Shown here piece after piece: positions 17,998 to 26,872 of a stretch of 64,000 bases of DNA. Position numbers and translations under genes: made by a program. The stretch lies in NCBI RefSeq assembly GCF_900129275.1, contig NZ_FQUX01000008.1:1-64000 (forward strand). The letters run 5' to 3'. Origin of the DNA: Arenibacter palladensis. GTDB taxonomy: Bacteria; Bacteroidota; Bacteroidia; Flavobacteriales; Flavobacteriaceae. Numbering within the stretch: the first letter of the stretch is position 1; each line of letters starts with the position of its first letter. The notes beneath the pieces are model-generated. The model was not told where the DNA came from, ran no database searches, and saw only the letters and a program-made list of their open reading frames with translations.

Positions 17998-18830
17998 GAT
18001 TTTTGGTTGTTAATGGCGCTTTCCAAGCTTTTTATTTGTTCTTTTAATTCTATTATTGGGCTCATATTCTTAAACTTGGTATCCAATTGCTCAATAGCAA
18101 CTGTAGCCAGTTTTAAAGATATAAAGGCCTCATGTGGTCTATTTATTTCCGCCAAATACTTGGCCTTTTTATAATACCAGAATTCGTTTCTGTTGTATTC
18201 CAGGATAAAATAATTGTACTGTTCCAAGGCTTTTTCGGTATGACCCGACTCTTTTAGGTAGTCCAATTTTTTAAGTTGAAGCGATATGGTGTGCGGGCCA
18301 AGTTGGTCCAGCCCATATTGAATGGCTTCCAAGGCCCCCTTATAGTTTTTGTTGTTTTCGGCCAGTATGATGTTGCAGTATTCCAATACATCCTCGGGCC
18401 GAATGTCCTTCATGTGATGGATAACATAACGGTACCCCTCCAAGGATTTTTTATAGGATTGAAGCTGGAACAATATTTGGGCATGCAGTTTTTTAGCGCT
18501 TAGGTCCTTGCTGTCCAAATGCAAATAGGCGGCTATACTTTGCAGGGCCTCCTGGTACGCTTCGGTGATATAGTGAACCTCGGCAATTTGATAATATAGT
18601 TCTTTGTTGGAATTTCCTAAGGATTGGGACTTTAGGTAATCTTCCAGGGCAGAGTCGAATTCCATATGCTGTTGGTACAACAGCCCTCTTTCAAAGTACA
18701 GTACTGAATTGTTGGGATCTTCGGATATGGCCACCGTTTTTTCCGCTATCCGCATACTCAAATCCCCATGGGCAAGTATGGGCATGGACAAGGACAAAAA
18801 CAGCAATATTAGTAGCGTTCTTGTCATCAT
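17994..18830 (-). CDS. TPR-repeat protein, exported
   Basis: A start at ATG 18830 gives a protein beginning MMTRTLLILLFLSLSMPILA, a good signal peptide; a longer frame from 18869 adds 13 residues without a signal and is less likely. The body (about 278 residues) is helical with several tetratricopeptide-like units, for example VLYFERGLLYQQHMEFDSAL, LYYQIAEVHYITEAYQEALQ and KALEQYNYFILEYNRNEF. TPR proteins are protein-binding scaffolds. Its stop overlaps the start of the purple acid phosphatase gene (ATGA), so the two form a tight operon and the TPR protein may assist that enzyme or its export. No enzymatic motif is present. Confidence 0.82.
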   Translation of the reverse strand: MMTRTLLILLFLSLSMPILAHGDLSMRIAEKTVAISEDPNNSVLYFERGLLYQQHMEFDSALEDYLKSQSLGNSNKELYYQIAEVHYITEAYQEALQSIAAYLHLDSKDLSAKKLHAQILFQLQSYKKSLEGYRYVIHHMKDIRPEDVLEYCNIILAENNKNYKGALEAIQYGLDQLGPHTISLQLKKLDYLKESGHTEKALEQYNYFILEYNRNEFWYYKKAKYLAEINRPHEAFISLKLATVAIEQLDTKFKNMSPIIELKEQIKSLESAINNQKS

Positions 18831-19267
18831 GTACTGTAGATTCCCCTTCGTATTAAAAATCATTGCCAATGGTTAATATAATTTCCTTTTCTCTGAACTT
18901 CCTCCATACCGTAAAATTCAAAAGAGAGACACGACTAGGGAGGTACATTTTCAACCTAAGTGGCCCCCACTTTCGTTTAAGTTCTCATTTTAAGATGGAA
19001 TATTATCATTTTTAAACGGCTCCAAAGCCCCGCTATCAAACGTATTGAAACAATATTAAATGTGTTTTTCCAGCGCGTTAATTTTTTGTTAAAAGAGTAA
19101 GGAAAGGCTTTTGGCAAGCACTACTAAAGGAATGTTTTTTTTAAAAAAAAGTCTAGCTGCATTTATCCTAAAAAATAGGAAGAATTAAAGAGTTTCACTT
19201 AATTTTATGTGAGCAAATAGCATTTCCCCCAGGTATATAACTTCATGGTCAATAACATTTAAAAACA
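18831..19267. other. Divergent spacer between TPR operon and AraC gene
   Basis: About 437 bp. AT-rich with homopolymer runs around 19136-19150 and a small palindromic CCTA-n6-TAGG near 19168. It must carry both divergent promoters, but no clear -7 box could be assigned. Confidence 0.45.
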
Positions 19268-20128
19268 ATGCAAAACATCCCCATAAGGCAACTTCCCGAA
19301 AGTAATCAAGAGCCAACCTTAGTGGGAAGTTTTAGTATTAGAAGTCTCGAAGCCATTCTGGACGGAAAGGAGTTGGTAGAGGAGCTGCACCGACATGATT
19401 TTTTTCTAATGCTCATACTCATAAAAGCTAATGGCCTACATGAAATAGATTTTGTCCCCTATGAAGTCGGCCATTATTCCATCTTTTTATTAAGGCCCGG
19501 GCAGGTGCACAGTCTACACCTTAAACATGGGAGTACTGGTTATTTGGTACAATTTAAAACGGACTATTTCCTCTCCCATAACAAATCTTCCCCACAGTTG
19601 TTGCGTAAGGTGGGCAACCAGAACCACTATCCGTTAAATGCCGACCTCTATAAAAAAATGGATCCCCTATTATCATCCGTTTTATTGGAGTATAATGAAA
19701 AGCAGGAAGAATATCATGAGGTCATCAAAGCCAATTTGAGTATTTTGTTTATTCAACTTTTAAGGCAGCGGGAAGATACTGGTCCAGACCATACCCACAC
19801 CCCATATCAGCAGGAGAAACTCGAGAAATTTTTGGAACTGTTGGAAGGGAATATTACCAAATACAAGCAAGTTTCCCAATATGCGGACTTATTGCACCTC
19901 AGCGTGTATCAGCTCAATGCCATAACCAAGGCATTATTAAACAAAAATGCCTCACAACTTATCAACGAATATAGTATTCTGGAGGCCAAAAGAAATTTAT
20001 TGGCCACCGTGAACCAAGTGAGCCAGATAGCCTATCATTTAGGCTATGAGGATGTCTCCTATTTTATCCGGTTTTTTAAAAAACACACGGGCTATACGCC
20101 CGATGCTTACCGACAGAATTTTAGTTAA
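19268..20128 (+). CDS. AraC-family transcriptional regulator
   Basis: This 286-residue protein has an N-terminal cupin-like sensor part (about 25-150, with HRHDFFLMLILIKANG-like segments and LLRPGQVHSLHL) and a C-terminal double helix-turn-helix (about 185-285) with YADLLHLSVYQLNAITK and VSQIAYHLGYEDVSYFIRFF ending KKHTGYTPDAYR. It is followed by a small membrane protein and a thioredoxin-reductase-like flavoprotein on the same strand (gaps of about 96 and 25 bp), which are the obvious candidates for its targets. The inducer is unknown. Confidence 0.9.
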   Translation: MQNIPIRQLPESNQEPTLVGSFSIRSLEAILDGKELVEELHRHDFFLMLILIKANGLHEIDFVPYEVGHYSIFLLRPGQVHSLHLKHGSTGYLVQFKTDYFLSHNKSSPQLLRKVGNQNHYPLNADLYKKMDPLLSSVLLEYNEKQEEYHEVIKANLSILFIQLLRQREDTGPDHTHTPYQQEKLEKFLELLEGNITKYKQVSQYADLLHLSVYQLNAITKALLNKNASQLINEYSILEAKRNLLATVNQVSQIAYHLGYEDVSYFIRFFKKHTGYTPDAYRQNFS

Positions 20129-20224
20129 GTACCATTCAACTTCAGTTCTGTCCTATTATGGATTCCGCAGTTGAAATTACTTTTACAACGGAAAACAATC
20201 CAATGTAGCATTAACGACATAAAC

Positions 20225-20443
20225 ATGAAAACAAAAGTAAAACTCTTGGCCTCCCTAAAGATATGGATGGCCATTTATCCTTCCATCACAGCCTTTCTTT
20301 TCCTTTTTGGCAACCAACTGGCCACCCTTCCCCTCTACCTTAGAACCTTGGTGCTTACCTTGGTATTGGTACCATGGATCGTATTTGTAGGGGTACCCTT
20401 TATTGATACCTTGATGAAGAAAATGCAAAGAAAGAACGAGTAA
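20225..20443 (+). CDS. Small two-helix membrane protein
   Basis: Starting at ATG 20225 gives 72 residues beginning MKTKVKLLASLKIWMAIYPS. An in-frame ATG at 20171 would add 18 unlikely residues. Two hydrophobic segments (about 12-32 and 38-58) are followed by a basic tail KKMQRKNE. It resembles small DUF2798-like integral membrane proteins but I cannot assign a function. It lies between the AraC gene and the flavoprotein gene and is probably in one transcription unit with the latter (25 bp gap). Confidence 0.7.
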   Translation: MKTKVKLLASLKIWMAIYPSITAFLFLFGNQLATLPLYLRTLVLTLVLVPWIVFVGVPFIDTLMKKMQRKNE

Positions 20444-20468
20444 ATCACCATTTTTAAAACAAGAAACC

Positions 20469-21380
20469 ATGAAAAAGGAACAACATTTTGACGTCATCAT
20501 CATAGGAGGAAGCTATTCCGGTCTAGCAGCCGGGATGGCTTTGGGAAGGGCCTTAAAACAGGTCTTGATCATAGATAGCCATGCGCCCTGTAACCGACAA
20601 ACCCCCTACTCCCATAACTTCATTACCAATGATGGCAAAACCCCTGCCGAGATAGCTTCCGTGGCCAAACAACAGGTGGCAGCTTACCCTACGGTGAAAT
20701 TTTTTAACGGACTTGCCATACAGGGCTCCGGCACCAACAATGCCTTTAAAATTGAGGTAGCCTCTGGTGAAACTTTTAGCGGTGACAAGTTAATTTTTGC
20801 CACGGGCATTAAGGATATCATGCCCAATATGGATGGCTTTTCGGAATGTTGGGGCATCTCCGTACTGCATTGCCCCTATTGCCATGGCTATGAGGTAAAA
20901 AATGAAACAACAGGTATTTTGGGCAATGGAGATTTTGCCTTCGAATTTGGAAAACTCATCTCCAATTGGACCCCGCAATTAACCATTTATACCAATGGCA
21001 GATCTACCTTGACTGCGGAACAAACCGCCCAACTTGACGCGCATCACATAAAGATAGTGGAAACTGAAATTGCACGTTTGGAGCACCAACAAGGGCAGCT
21101 GCAGAACATCATCTTTAAAAACGGTTCCAAGGCCGCCGTTACCGCCATGTATACCAAAACAGCCTTTGAACAGCATAGCGCTATACCAGAGGCCATGGGG
21201 TGCGAGTTGAACGAGGAAGGCTACCTAAAAACCGACGCCTATTTACAAACCAATGTTAACGGTATATATGCCTGCGGCGATAATGTGTCGCGCTTACGCA
21301 CCGTAACCAATGCGGTAGCCATGGGTACAGCGGCAGGGATGATGGTGAACAAGGAGCTGGTTTTTGAAAGGTTTGAATGA
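20469..21380 (+). CDS. Thioredoxin-reductase-like NAD(P)/FAD oxidoreductase
   Basis: This 303-residue flavoprotein has an N-terminal FAD-binding motif (IIGGSYSGLAAGMALGRA), a redox-active-looking CPYCHGYE motif near residue 135, and a C-terminal FAD motif IYACGDNVSRL. Length and order are those of class II pyridine-nucleotide-disulphide oxidoreductases; the second dinucleotide motif (GILGNGDFAFEFG) is weaker than in classical thioredoxin reductases, so the electron donor and partner are uncertain. It follows the AraC regulator and the small membrane protein on the same strand. Confidence 0.9.
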   Translation: MKKEQHFDVIIIGGSYSGLAAGMALGRALKQVLIIDSHAPCNRQTPYSHNFITNDGKTPAEIASVAKQQVAAYPTVKFFNGLAIQGSGTNNAFKIEVASGETFSGDKLIFATGIKDIMPNMDGFSECWGISVLHCPYCHGYEVKNETTGILGNGDFAFEFGKLISNWTPQLTIYTNGRSTLTAEQTAQLDAHHIKIVETEIARLEHQQGQLQNIIFKNGSKAAVTAMYTKTAFEQHSAIPEAMGCELNEEGYLKTDAYLQTNVNGIYACGDNVSRLRTVTNAVAMGTAAGMMVNKELVFERFE

Positions 21381-21398
21381 TATGATATTGCTAAATTA

Positions 21399-21427
21399 GC
21401 CATATGCTGGACAAGGCTACATATGGC
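21399..21427. terminator. Possible bidirectional terminator stem
   Basis: GCCATATG and CATATGGC form a perfect 8-bp stem around a 13-base loop between the convergent flavoprotein and DNA-repair genes. The position suits a shared terminator, but neither side has a clear T run. Confidence 0.35.
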
Positions 21428-21465
21428 ATGGAAAAGAGGTGAAGCTATAGTTATACTTAAGCCGA

Positions 21466-22125
21466 TTATTGTGGATTCATTTTGCCCAATCCCAAATAAT
21501 GCTTTCGCGTCTCAGGGCTGAACTTCTCAATGGCATATCTTAAGGTTATCCTAGCTAGGGTTGGGGCATACTCATCCAGAAAGTCTTTGAGTCTATTTTC
21601 ATCCCTCTTGCCTGCTTCCCTGATCCAGCTACCCACTGCTTTTTGGACAAGTTCTTCCGAATCATTAGCCAGAATTTCGGCAATTTTAAAGGTGTCCTCC
21701 AATTCATTCTTTCTTATAAAATAGTAGGTACTTACTATGGCTGTCCTTCTTTCCATGGGATTTGGGGATTTTGCCAAATTGTATAAGGGCGTTCTGTCCT
21801 TATCAAACAAATACCCACCCACTACATAGGGTGCGGCCCTATCTACCAACCCCCAATCGTCTATATATTTATGATTTTCAATATAGGCCAGGTAAGCATC
21901 CCGCTTCTCCCCTTCTGAGGTTTTCTTATTGCGTGCTTTCCAGTCCAAGATGGATACGGCACCAAGTCGGTGGTCGTTATTTTCGTCTCTTAGTAATTTA
22001 ACCACCTCAGCCACCGGCATGTACTGAAAATCTTTCGCTAAATAAAACACCTCCCTTTTGGGAAGTACTCCCGAATATTGCTGGCCAATGTCTTTTAAAG
22101 TGTCAATGAATTCTTTTGCCGTCAT
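21466..22125 (-). CDS. DNA alkylation repair protein (AlkD-like, HEAT repeats)
   Basis: This 219-residue all-helical protein has the DNA alkylation repair enzyme pattern: an N-terminal MTAKEFIDTLKDIG segment, then LLRDENNDHRLGAVSILDW, DDWGLVDRAAPYVVG, NPMERRTAIVSTYYFIRK and SEELVQKAVGSWIREAGKRD. Members are HEAT-like-repeat DNA glycosylases that remove alkylated purines without base flipping. It lies 52 bp downstream of the MDR oxidoreductase gene on the same strand. Nothing links it to the polysaccharide locus. Confidence 0.88.
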   Translation of the reverse strand: MTAKEFIDTLKDIGQQYSGVLPKREVFYLAKDFQYMPVAEVVKLLRDENNDHRLGAVSILDWKARNKKTSEGEKRDAYLAYIENHKYIDDWGLVDRAAPYVVGGYLFDKDRTPLYNLAKSPNPMERRTAIVSTYYFIRKNELEDTFKIAEILANDSEELVQKAVGSWIREAGKRDENRLKDFLDEYAPTLARITLRYAIEKFSPETRKHYLGLGKMNPQ

Positions 22126-22177
22126 TATCCTATGGTTTCATTGTTCCGTTTTGCTTTCGAATTCATTTGTCCATATT

Positions 22178-23119
22178 TTATCCCTCCACCGTTATAATTA
22201 CTTTGCCTTGTGCATGACCTTCACTTAAATATTGCATGGCTTCAGCTGTCCTGTCAAGTGAATATCTTCTTTCTATCACCGACTTTATCTTTTGGTTCTC
22301 TAAGAGCTTTACTACAAAATCCAAATCCTTCTGGTTTGATTTGGCCGAAAGATATCGCATTTTCTTTTTTCCGAACGACAACAGCCAACCGAAAAAAATA
22401 GACTTCATAATTTGCAATAACCCCCCACCTACCATGACATATGTACCGTTCGAACTTAAGATTTTTCTATAGCCCAAAAGTGGATAATTGCCATTGATGG
22501 CCACTATTAGATCATAACGTTCATTACTTTTGGTGAAATCCTCCCTGGTATAATCAATTACATGATCTGCGCCCAAGGCAGTTGCTTGTGCTATATTTTT
22601 AGGACCACATACTGCTGTTATTATCGTCCCGTAATACTTGGCAAGTTGCACAGCAAAGGTGCCTACTCCACCGGCAGCACCAACAATTAACACCTTCTGT
22701 TCTTTCTGGATATTGCCTTTGTCGCGTAATGCTTTTAAGGCTGTGGTAGCTGCAACGGGTAAAGTAACAGCTTCTTCAAACAAAATTTTCGCAGGTTTTA
22801 GTACCAAGGCTTTTTCAGGTGCCACGGCGTATTCTGCCAATCCACCAAAACCAACATCAGAAAGGTCTCCGAGCACTTCATCCCCGGGCTTGAACTGTCG
22901 GATATTTTTTCCCACAGATTCTATCCTACCCGCTATAGCGGATCCGAAGATTTTTTTCTTCGGTGTAATTCCCATTTTCATGGAACGGTAATCCGCTGCG
23001 TTTAAGGAGGCACAAACAATTTTTATCAATATTTCGTTGTCGGTCGGCCTAGGCTTTTCAACATCGCAATAGATTAACTTATCGGATGAATGTTTCTTAT
23101 AGTATACTATTGCTTTCAT
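22178..23119 (-). CDS. MDR-family NAD(P)-dependent alcohol dehydrogenase / quinone oxidoreductase
   Basis: From ATG 23119 the protein is 313 residues and begins MKAIVYYKKHSSDKLIYCDV, the normal start of this family; a longer frame to 23200 adds an atypical 27-residue leader. It has the GroES-like N-terminal domain (DYRSMKMG, then FKPGDEVLGDL) and a Rossmann domain with VLIVGAAGGVGTFAVQLAKY. The zinc-binding cysteines of classical alcohol dehydrogenases are absent, which points to a zinc-free quinone-oxidoreductase-like enzyme using NADPH. The substrate cannot be predicted. Confidence 0.86.
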   Translation of the reverse strand: MKAIVYYKKHSSDKLIYCDVEKPRPTDNEILIKIVCASLNAADYRSMKMGITPKKKIFGSAIAGRIESVGKNIRQFKPGDEVLGDLSDVGFGGLAEYAVAPEKALVLKPAKILFEEAVTLPVAATTALKALRDKGNIQKEQKVLIVGAAGGVGTFAVQLAKYYGTIITAVCGPKNIAQATALGADHVIDYTREDFTKSNERYDLIVAINGNYPLLGYRKILSSNGTYVMVGGGLLQIMKSIFFGWLLSFGKKKMRYLSAKSNQKDLDFVVKLLENQKIKSVIERRYSLDRTAEAMQYLSEGHAQGKVIITVEG

Positions 23120-23550
23120 TACTGGAGCTCTGATGGCTGATTTTTCAACATATTCTGTAATCTTAAATGAAACCCAACGTATGGATATATGTAACGGCAC
23201 CTATAATTCCATTCCAAGGGATATCCCTAAATACACTTTAGGGTCTTATAATTATTCTAATTCCAATAAAATTATCGCTGCTGTAAAGAGGGGAATCAAT
23301 ACAACCAGGTATTTGGTTCTAAGTTAGTAAATATTGAATTTAGTATCCGCTATATTTATATTGGTTGATAATAACCATGGAATGGTATTCCTTTGATTTG
23401 GTAAGTAGGCTGCATTCGCTTTGAAAAAGAATAGGATAAATGTATGCAGATTGTGTTACAAAATTTTATGGTGCTGTGGTCTAGGTAGTTTCTTTTTTTC
23501 ATCACAGCTTCACCCGCCCATAACTGAGATATTTTTCGTATATTACATGT
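23120..23550. other. Non-coding spacer
   Basis: About 430 bp upstream of the MDR gene. A 64-codon open frame at 23133-23327 has no recognisable family or signal and is probably chance. No repeat or RNA gene seen. Confidence 0.45.
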
Positions 23551-23691
23551 ATGGATTTACCAATTGAGGCTTACGAGATACTTATTCCTGTGGCTATAAT
23601 TAGTGTAGCGCTGGTTGTGGTGCATTACCTAACAAAAGGTAGTAGGAATTTCAGAAGCAGTAGAAATAAAAAGGCTAGGAAGCTGTTCTAA
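23551..23691 (+). CDS. Small single-pass membrane protein, 46 residues
   Basis: ATG 23551 to TAA 23691. The product starts MDLPIEAYEILIPVAIISVA and has one hydrophobic segment (about 9-25) followed by a strongly basic tail ending SSRNKKARKLF, a positive-inside topology. It stands alone between genes on the opposite strand. The family is not recognised; the clear amphipathic layout argues that it is real. Confidence 0.5.
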   Translation: MDLPIEAYEILIPVAIISVALVVVHYLTKGSRNFRSSRNKKARKLF

Positions 23692-23771
23692 TCTGCTGTA
23701 TCCGAATTTTGCATTTTTTCTAGGCCAACCCTTGTTCAAAAAGCAATGCACTCTCCGAACGGACAGGGTCC

Positions 23772-24710
23772 TTATTTTAAAAAATCAAGCATTTTTTGAT
23801 TCACTGTTTCCGCTTGATCGATAGATAAAAAATGTCCTGCATTTTGTATAACTTCACCTTTCCCTTTCGGCAGCATATTGGCTATAGCGACGGTTCTTTT
23901 TTCATTGATCATATCGTCGTCCCCAATTAAAACCAGAACAGGCATTTGTAACGATTTTAGTTCGTCATTGGAAAAAGGTTGCATGCTGGTGACAAATTTG
24001 TTCTCAGACTTCAATTCCGTACCCAATTTGTATTGCTTAAGGTAGGCATCGTTAATATTGGCTACATTACTGGACATACTTTCCAGGCTCTGCTCCATCT
24101 GCTTTTCCTTGGATGAAAATATCCTGACGATATTCTTTAATAAATCCGTACTGGGTTTGATCCAGGTAAAAGTTTGGGCCGGACTTAACAGTACTAGGCT
24201 TTTTATTTTTTTCTGATCGTTCAACGCTAGTTTGACCGCCAACCACCCCCCTCGGGAAGCACCAATGAGATGAAAGCTATCCAACTCCAGGGCAAACAAA
24301 ACTTCCTTATACCAATCGGTAACCTTTTCCACACTTTCAATATCATTGTACAAATAAGATTTCCCTGCTTCCAAAATAAAGTCGATCGCAAACACCCTAT
24401 AGTTTTTGGTCAAGGCTCCTATATTTGGATACCACATGGTAGAACTGGCATTCATTCCGTGAAGCAATACCAACGGTTCTGCATTTTTAGGGCCACTTAC
24501 AATAACATGGGCAATTCCGTTGGTGGTAGGAATATATAATTCCTCAAAAGGGACATTCCATAATTTTAAAGTCTGGTTATAGGCCTCATAATAAGCTCCA
24601 TTTGCAGCAGATGGGGTTGTAATATATTCTGGTGGATTTTTATACTTACCGTATTGGTCGGTACAACCCGTCAGTAAAACAAAAAAAGCGAACAATAGTG
24701 GTAGTCTCAT
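23772..24710 (-). CDS. Alpha/beta-hydrolase lipoprotein
   Basis: This 312-residue protein has a lipoprotein signal (MRLPLLFAFFVLLTGC, lipidated cysteine at 16) and a full alpha/beta-hydrolase fold: oxyanion segment LLHGMNASSTMW, nucleophile elbow GASRGG, acidic residue in LVLIGDDDMI and the catalytic histidine in NAGHFLS. It is probably an esterase or lipase-like hydrolase tethered to the outer or inner membrane facing the periplasm. It lies 198 bp downstream of the P450 operon and may be a separate unit. An acetyl- or other ester-removing role on the polysaccharide is possible but not shown. Confidence 0.85.
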   Translation of the reverse strand: MRLPLLFAFFVLLTGCTDQYGKYKNPPEYITTPSAANGAYYEAYNQTLKLWNVPFEELYIPTTNGIAHVIVSGPKNAEPLVLLHGMNASSTMWYPNIGALTKNYRVFAIDFILEAGKSYLYNDIESVEKVTDWYKEVLFALELDSFHLIGASRGGWLAVKLALNDQKKIKSLVLLSPAQTFTWIKPSTDLLKNIVRIFSSKEKQMEQSLESMSSNVANINDAYLKQYKLGTELKSENKFVTSMQPFSNDELKSLQMPVLVLIGDDDMINEKRTVAIANMLPKGKGEVIQNAGHFLSIDQAETVNQKMLDFLK

Positions 24711-24908
24711 AGAGTGAAATATACATTATTTAAATCTAACCATATTCAGGCGTAACACCATACTATTGGAACCTTATTTTTATAACTAAACATTGGTTTT
24801 TTCACCCCAGAAGGATTACCTGCGGTGATCCTCAATTATCAATGTTGCAAATTCTAAAGGTTCCATAATGAGCCAATATGTTATCTAAGCTAGTGGTAAC
24901 CTCAAACT

Positions 24909-25709
24909 CTAGCCAATCCGCTCATCAAAAAACCTTAAGGTTTGTTCCAAATGCTTTTGCCAATAGGGCCATTCGTGACCACCTTCAGATTCTTCGTAGA
25001 TGTGGTTAATACTCAATGCGGACATTTCCCTGTGCAAAGTTCTATTGGCCTCCAGGAGACTATCCTTGGTTCCGCAATCCAACCTAATTGCCGGTAAGTT
25101 TTTTTTGTTCTTTTGAAGAACATCAATAACGTTGATATTCTTATTTTGAATAGTATATTTCTCCAATGGTTCTTCCACAAAATTGGCCATTTGCTCAAAT
25201 TTGGTAATAGCACTGTGGGCCGAAATAGCCTTAAATTTATGGGGGTTTTGCCCCCCAAGCATCAATGCTCCATATCCGCCCATAGACAAGCCGCCAATAC
25301 ACAATCGGGATTTATTGCTTGCTCCGGCTATAGTTTCAATTATGGCCTCTGGCACATCGGATACAATCCATTGGGAAAAGTCTTTTTCCTTATGGGACAA
25401 GTAGCCAGAACCATCACCCCAAAGTCCGTCCGAAGGCATGGCAATAATGGCCGGACGAATGTCCCCATTATGCATTAATCGTTTTGCTGTGAGATGCGCC
25501 CCACCTTTCATGGCCCAGGCCCAAGAACTTCCGTAAACCCCGTGCAGAAGGATATAGATGGGAAGATCGGTTAATTCTTCATCTACCTCCGGTATAAATA
25601 GACAAATGTCCCCCCTACCCTTCAAGTTTTTGGTTTTGATGGTTAGAAACCTTAGTCCAGCATTTTCAAACGCTTCGTCTGAAAGTTCAACAGTTCTAAA
25701 ATTGCTCAT
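24909..25709 (-). CDS. Esterase-D / S-formylglutathione-hydrolase-like esterase
   Basis: This 266-residue cytoplasmic (no signal) alpha/beta hydrolase of the putative esterase family has the oxyanion segment ILLHGVYGSSWAW, nucleophile elbow GGLSMGGYGA (Ser142), an acidic residue in DCGTKDSLLE (Asp216 or close) and His245 in EGGHEWPYW. The family includes S-formylglutathione hydrolase, which finishes thiol-dependent formaldehyde oxidation. It is the last gene of the P450 operon, 9 bp after the zinc alcohol dehydrogenase, and formaldehyde is the expected by-product of P450 O-demethylation. The role in formaldehyde disposal is therefore an inference from family and neighbours; a carbohydrate esterase is the main alternative. 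Confidence 0.82.
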   Translation of the reverse strand: MSNFRTVELSDEAFENAGLRFLTIKTKNLKGRGDICLFIPEVDEELTDLPIYILLHGVYGSSWAWAMKGGAHLTAKRLMHNGDIRPAIIAMPSDGLWGDGSGYLSHKEKDFSQWIVSDVPEAIIETIAGASNKSRLCIGGLSMGGYGALMLGGQNPHKFKAISAHSAITKFEQMANFVEEPLEKYTIQNKNINVIDVLQKNKKNLPAIRLDCGTKDSLLEANRTLHREMSALSINHIYEESEGGHEWPYWQKHLEQTLRFFDERIG

Positions 25710-25718
25710 GCCCTAAAT

Positions 25719-26837
25719 TTATTTGAAAACTATTACACCCTTTGCATTTTTTCCTTGAAGCATATCGTCCAATGCCTGCTGTAAATCTTCGAGTTGATAT
25801 TCCCGAGTAATCATCTGATCTAATTTTAAATCTCCCTTTTTGTATAATCGCATCAATTTTGGGAAATCTATTTCAGGTCGACATTTTCCATAAAGGGGAT
25901 TGATGTATATTTTGTCCCATTCAAAGAGGCGCATATCAACAGTAATTTCCTCTTCAATCCCACTCACCTGAACCGCTGTTCCTGCGTTCCTGATCATTGC
26001 CAAAGGTGCAGCTCCCAAGGAGGGAATTGCAGTGCATTCAAAGGCGTAATCGGCACCGCGGCCATTAAATAACTGCTTAACTTTTTTGGCCAATTGGTTG
26101 AGACCTTTGTCCGATTTGTCGGCCAACATAACATCCGTAGCTCCAAATTGTTTGGCTAATTCCAATTTATTAGGATTTACGTCTACCGCTAAAATACTTG
26201 CTGCACCGGAAATGGCACAAGCGTTGATGACGTTCAATCCAACCCCGCCACAACCTAGTACCACCACAGAGCTACCTGCCTTTAATTTTGCCGCATTTAC
26301 TACGGAACCATAACCCGTCATTACGCCACAGCTAATAATACTTGCCGCAGAAAAATTTAGATTGTCCTGATCAACTTTTACCAGTGCGGATTCCTTAACC
26401 AAGGCGTACTCGCTAAGTGTGCCCAAATTGAACGAGCGCACTATGGGCTTTCCTTTCCACAGGGTACCTTCCAAATGGGCATGGCCAGGTGTATATCCAT
26501 TACCACCCGCGACGACAGGCGAATTATTCTCGCAGATATGCTGATTGTCTTCCTGACATTGGAAACAGCTCATACATGGTGTTGCCCAATTTAAGATGAC
26601 CTGGTCCCCTTGCTTGAAATTTTTCACTGCTGAACCTACTTTTGTCACAATTCCAGCTCCTTCATGGCCCATAAGCACCGGCTTTCCCCAACTAAGGGAA
26701 TCATAGTCGGTATGACAGAGCCCGGCTGCCTTCATTTTTACCAAAACCTCATTTTCCAATGGATCGCCGAGGGTAACTTGATCAATAATAAATTTGCCTT
26801 CACCGGTAGCAATGGCACTCTTGGATGTTATGGACAT
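25719..26837 (-). CDS. Zinc-dependent alcohol dehydrogenase, candidate formaldehyde dehydrogenase
   Basis: This 372-residue zinc MDR enzyme resembles the class III group in size and layout. The catalytic zinc region is AAGLCHTDYD and GHEGAGIV (cysteine plus His-Glu), the structural zinc loop is CMSCFQCQEDNQHIC with four cysteines, and the NAD-binding motif is VLGCGGVGLNVINACAISG. It sits between the ferredoxin reductase (35 bp gap) and the esterase (9 bp gap). Class III enzymes oxidise S-hydroxymethyl-thiol adducts of formaldehyde, so this gene and the esterase could form a formaldehyde-detoxification pair fed by the P450. Oxidation of another alcohol from the sugar pathway cannot be excluded. 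The N-terminus lacks any export signal. Confidence 0.88.
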   Translation of the reverse strand: MSITSKSAIATGEGKFIIDQVTLGDPLENEVLVKMKAAGLCHTDYDSLSWGKPVLMGHEGAGIVTKVGSAVKNFKQGDQVILNWATPCMSCFQCQEDNQHICENNSPVVAGGNGYTPGHAHLEGTLWKGKPIVRSFNLGTLSEYALVKESALVKVDQDNLNFSAASIISCGVMTGYGSVVNAAKLKAGSSVVVLGCGGVGLNVINACAISGAASILAVDVNPNKLELAKQFGATDVMLADKSDKGLNQLAKKVKQLFNGRGADYAFECTAIPSLGAAPLAMIRNAGTAVQVSGIEEEITVDMRLFEWDKIYINPLYGKCRPEIDFPKLMRLYKKGDLKLDQMITREYQLEDLQQALDDMLQGKNAKGVIVFK

Positions 26838-26872
26838 ACTTTTATTTTTTTACTTTTTAAAAAGAGGGCGTT

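Noticed and set aside
23133-23327. 64-codon plus-strand frame upstream of the MDR gene
   Set aside because: It overlaps the likely leader of the divergent MDR gene, has no recognisable motif and a composition expected of chance.
24812-24832. AGGATTACC/GGTGATCCT inverted repeat downstream of the esterase gene as a terminator
   Set aside because: On the minus-strand transcript the stem has a C-A mismatch and no T run follows; it pairs better on the plus strand, where no gene ends.
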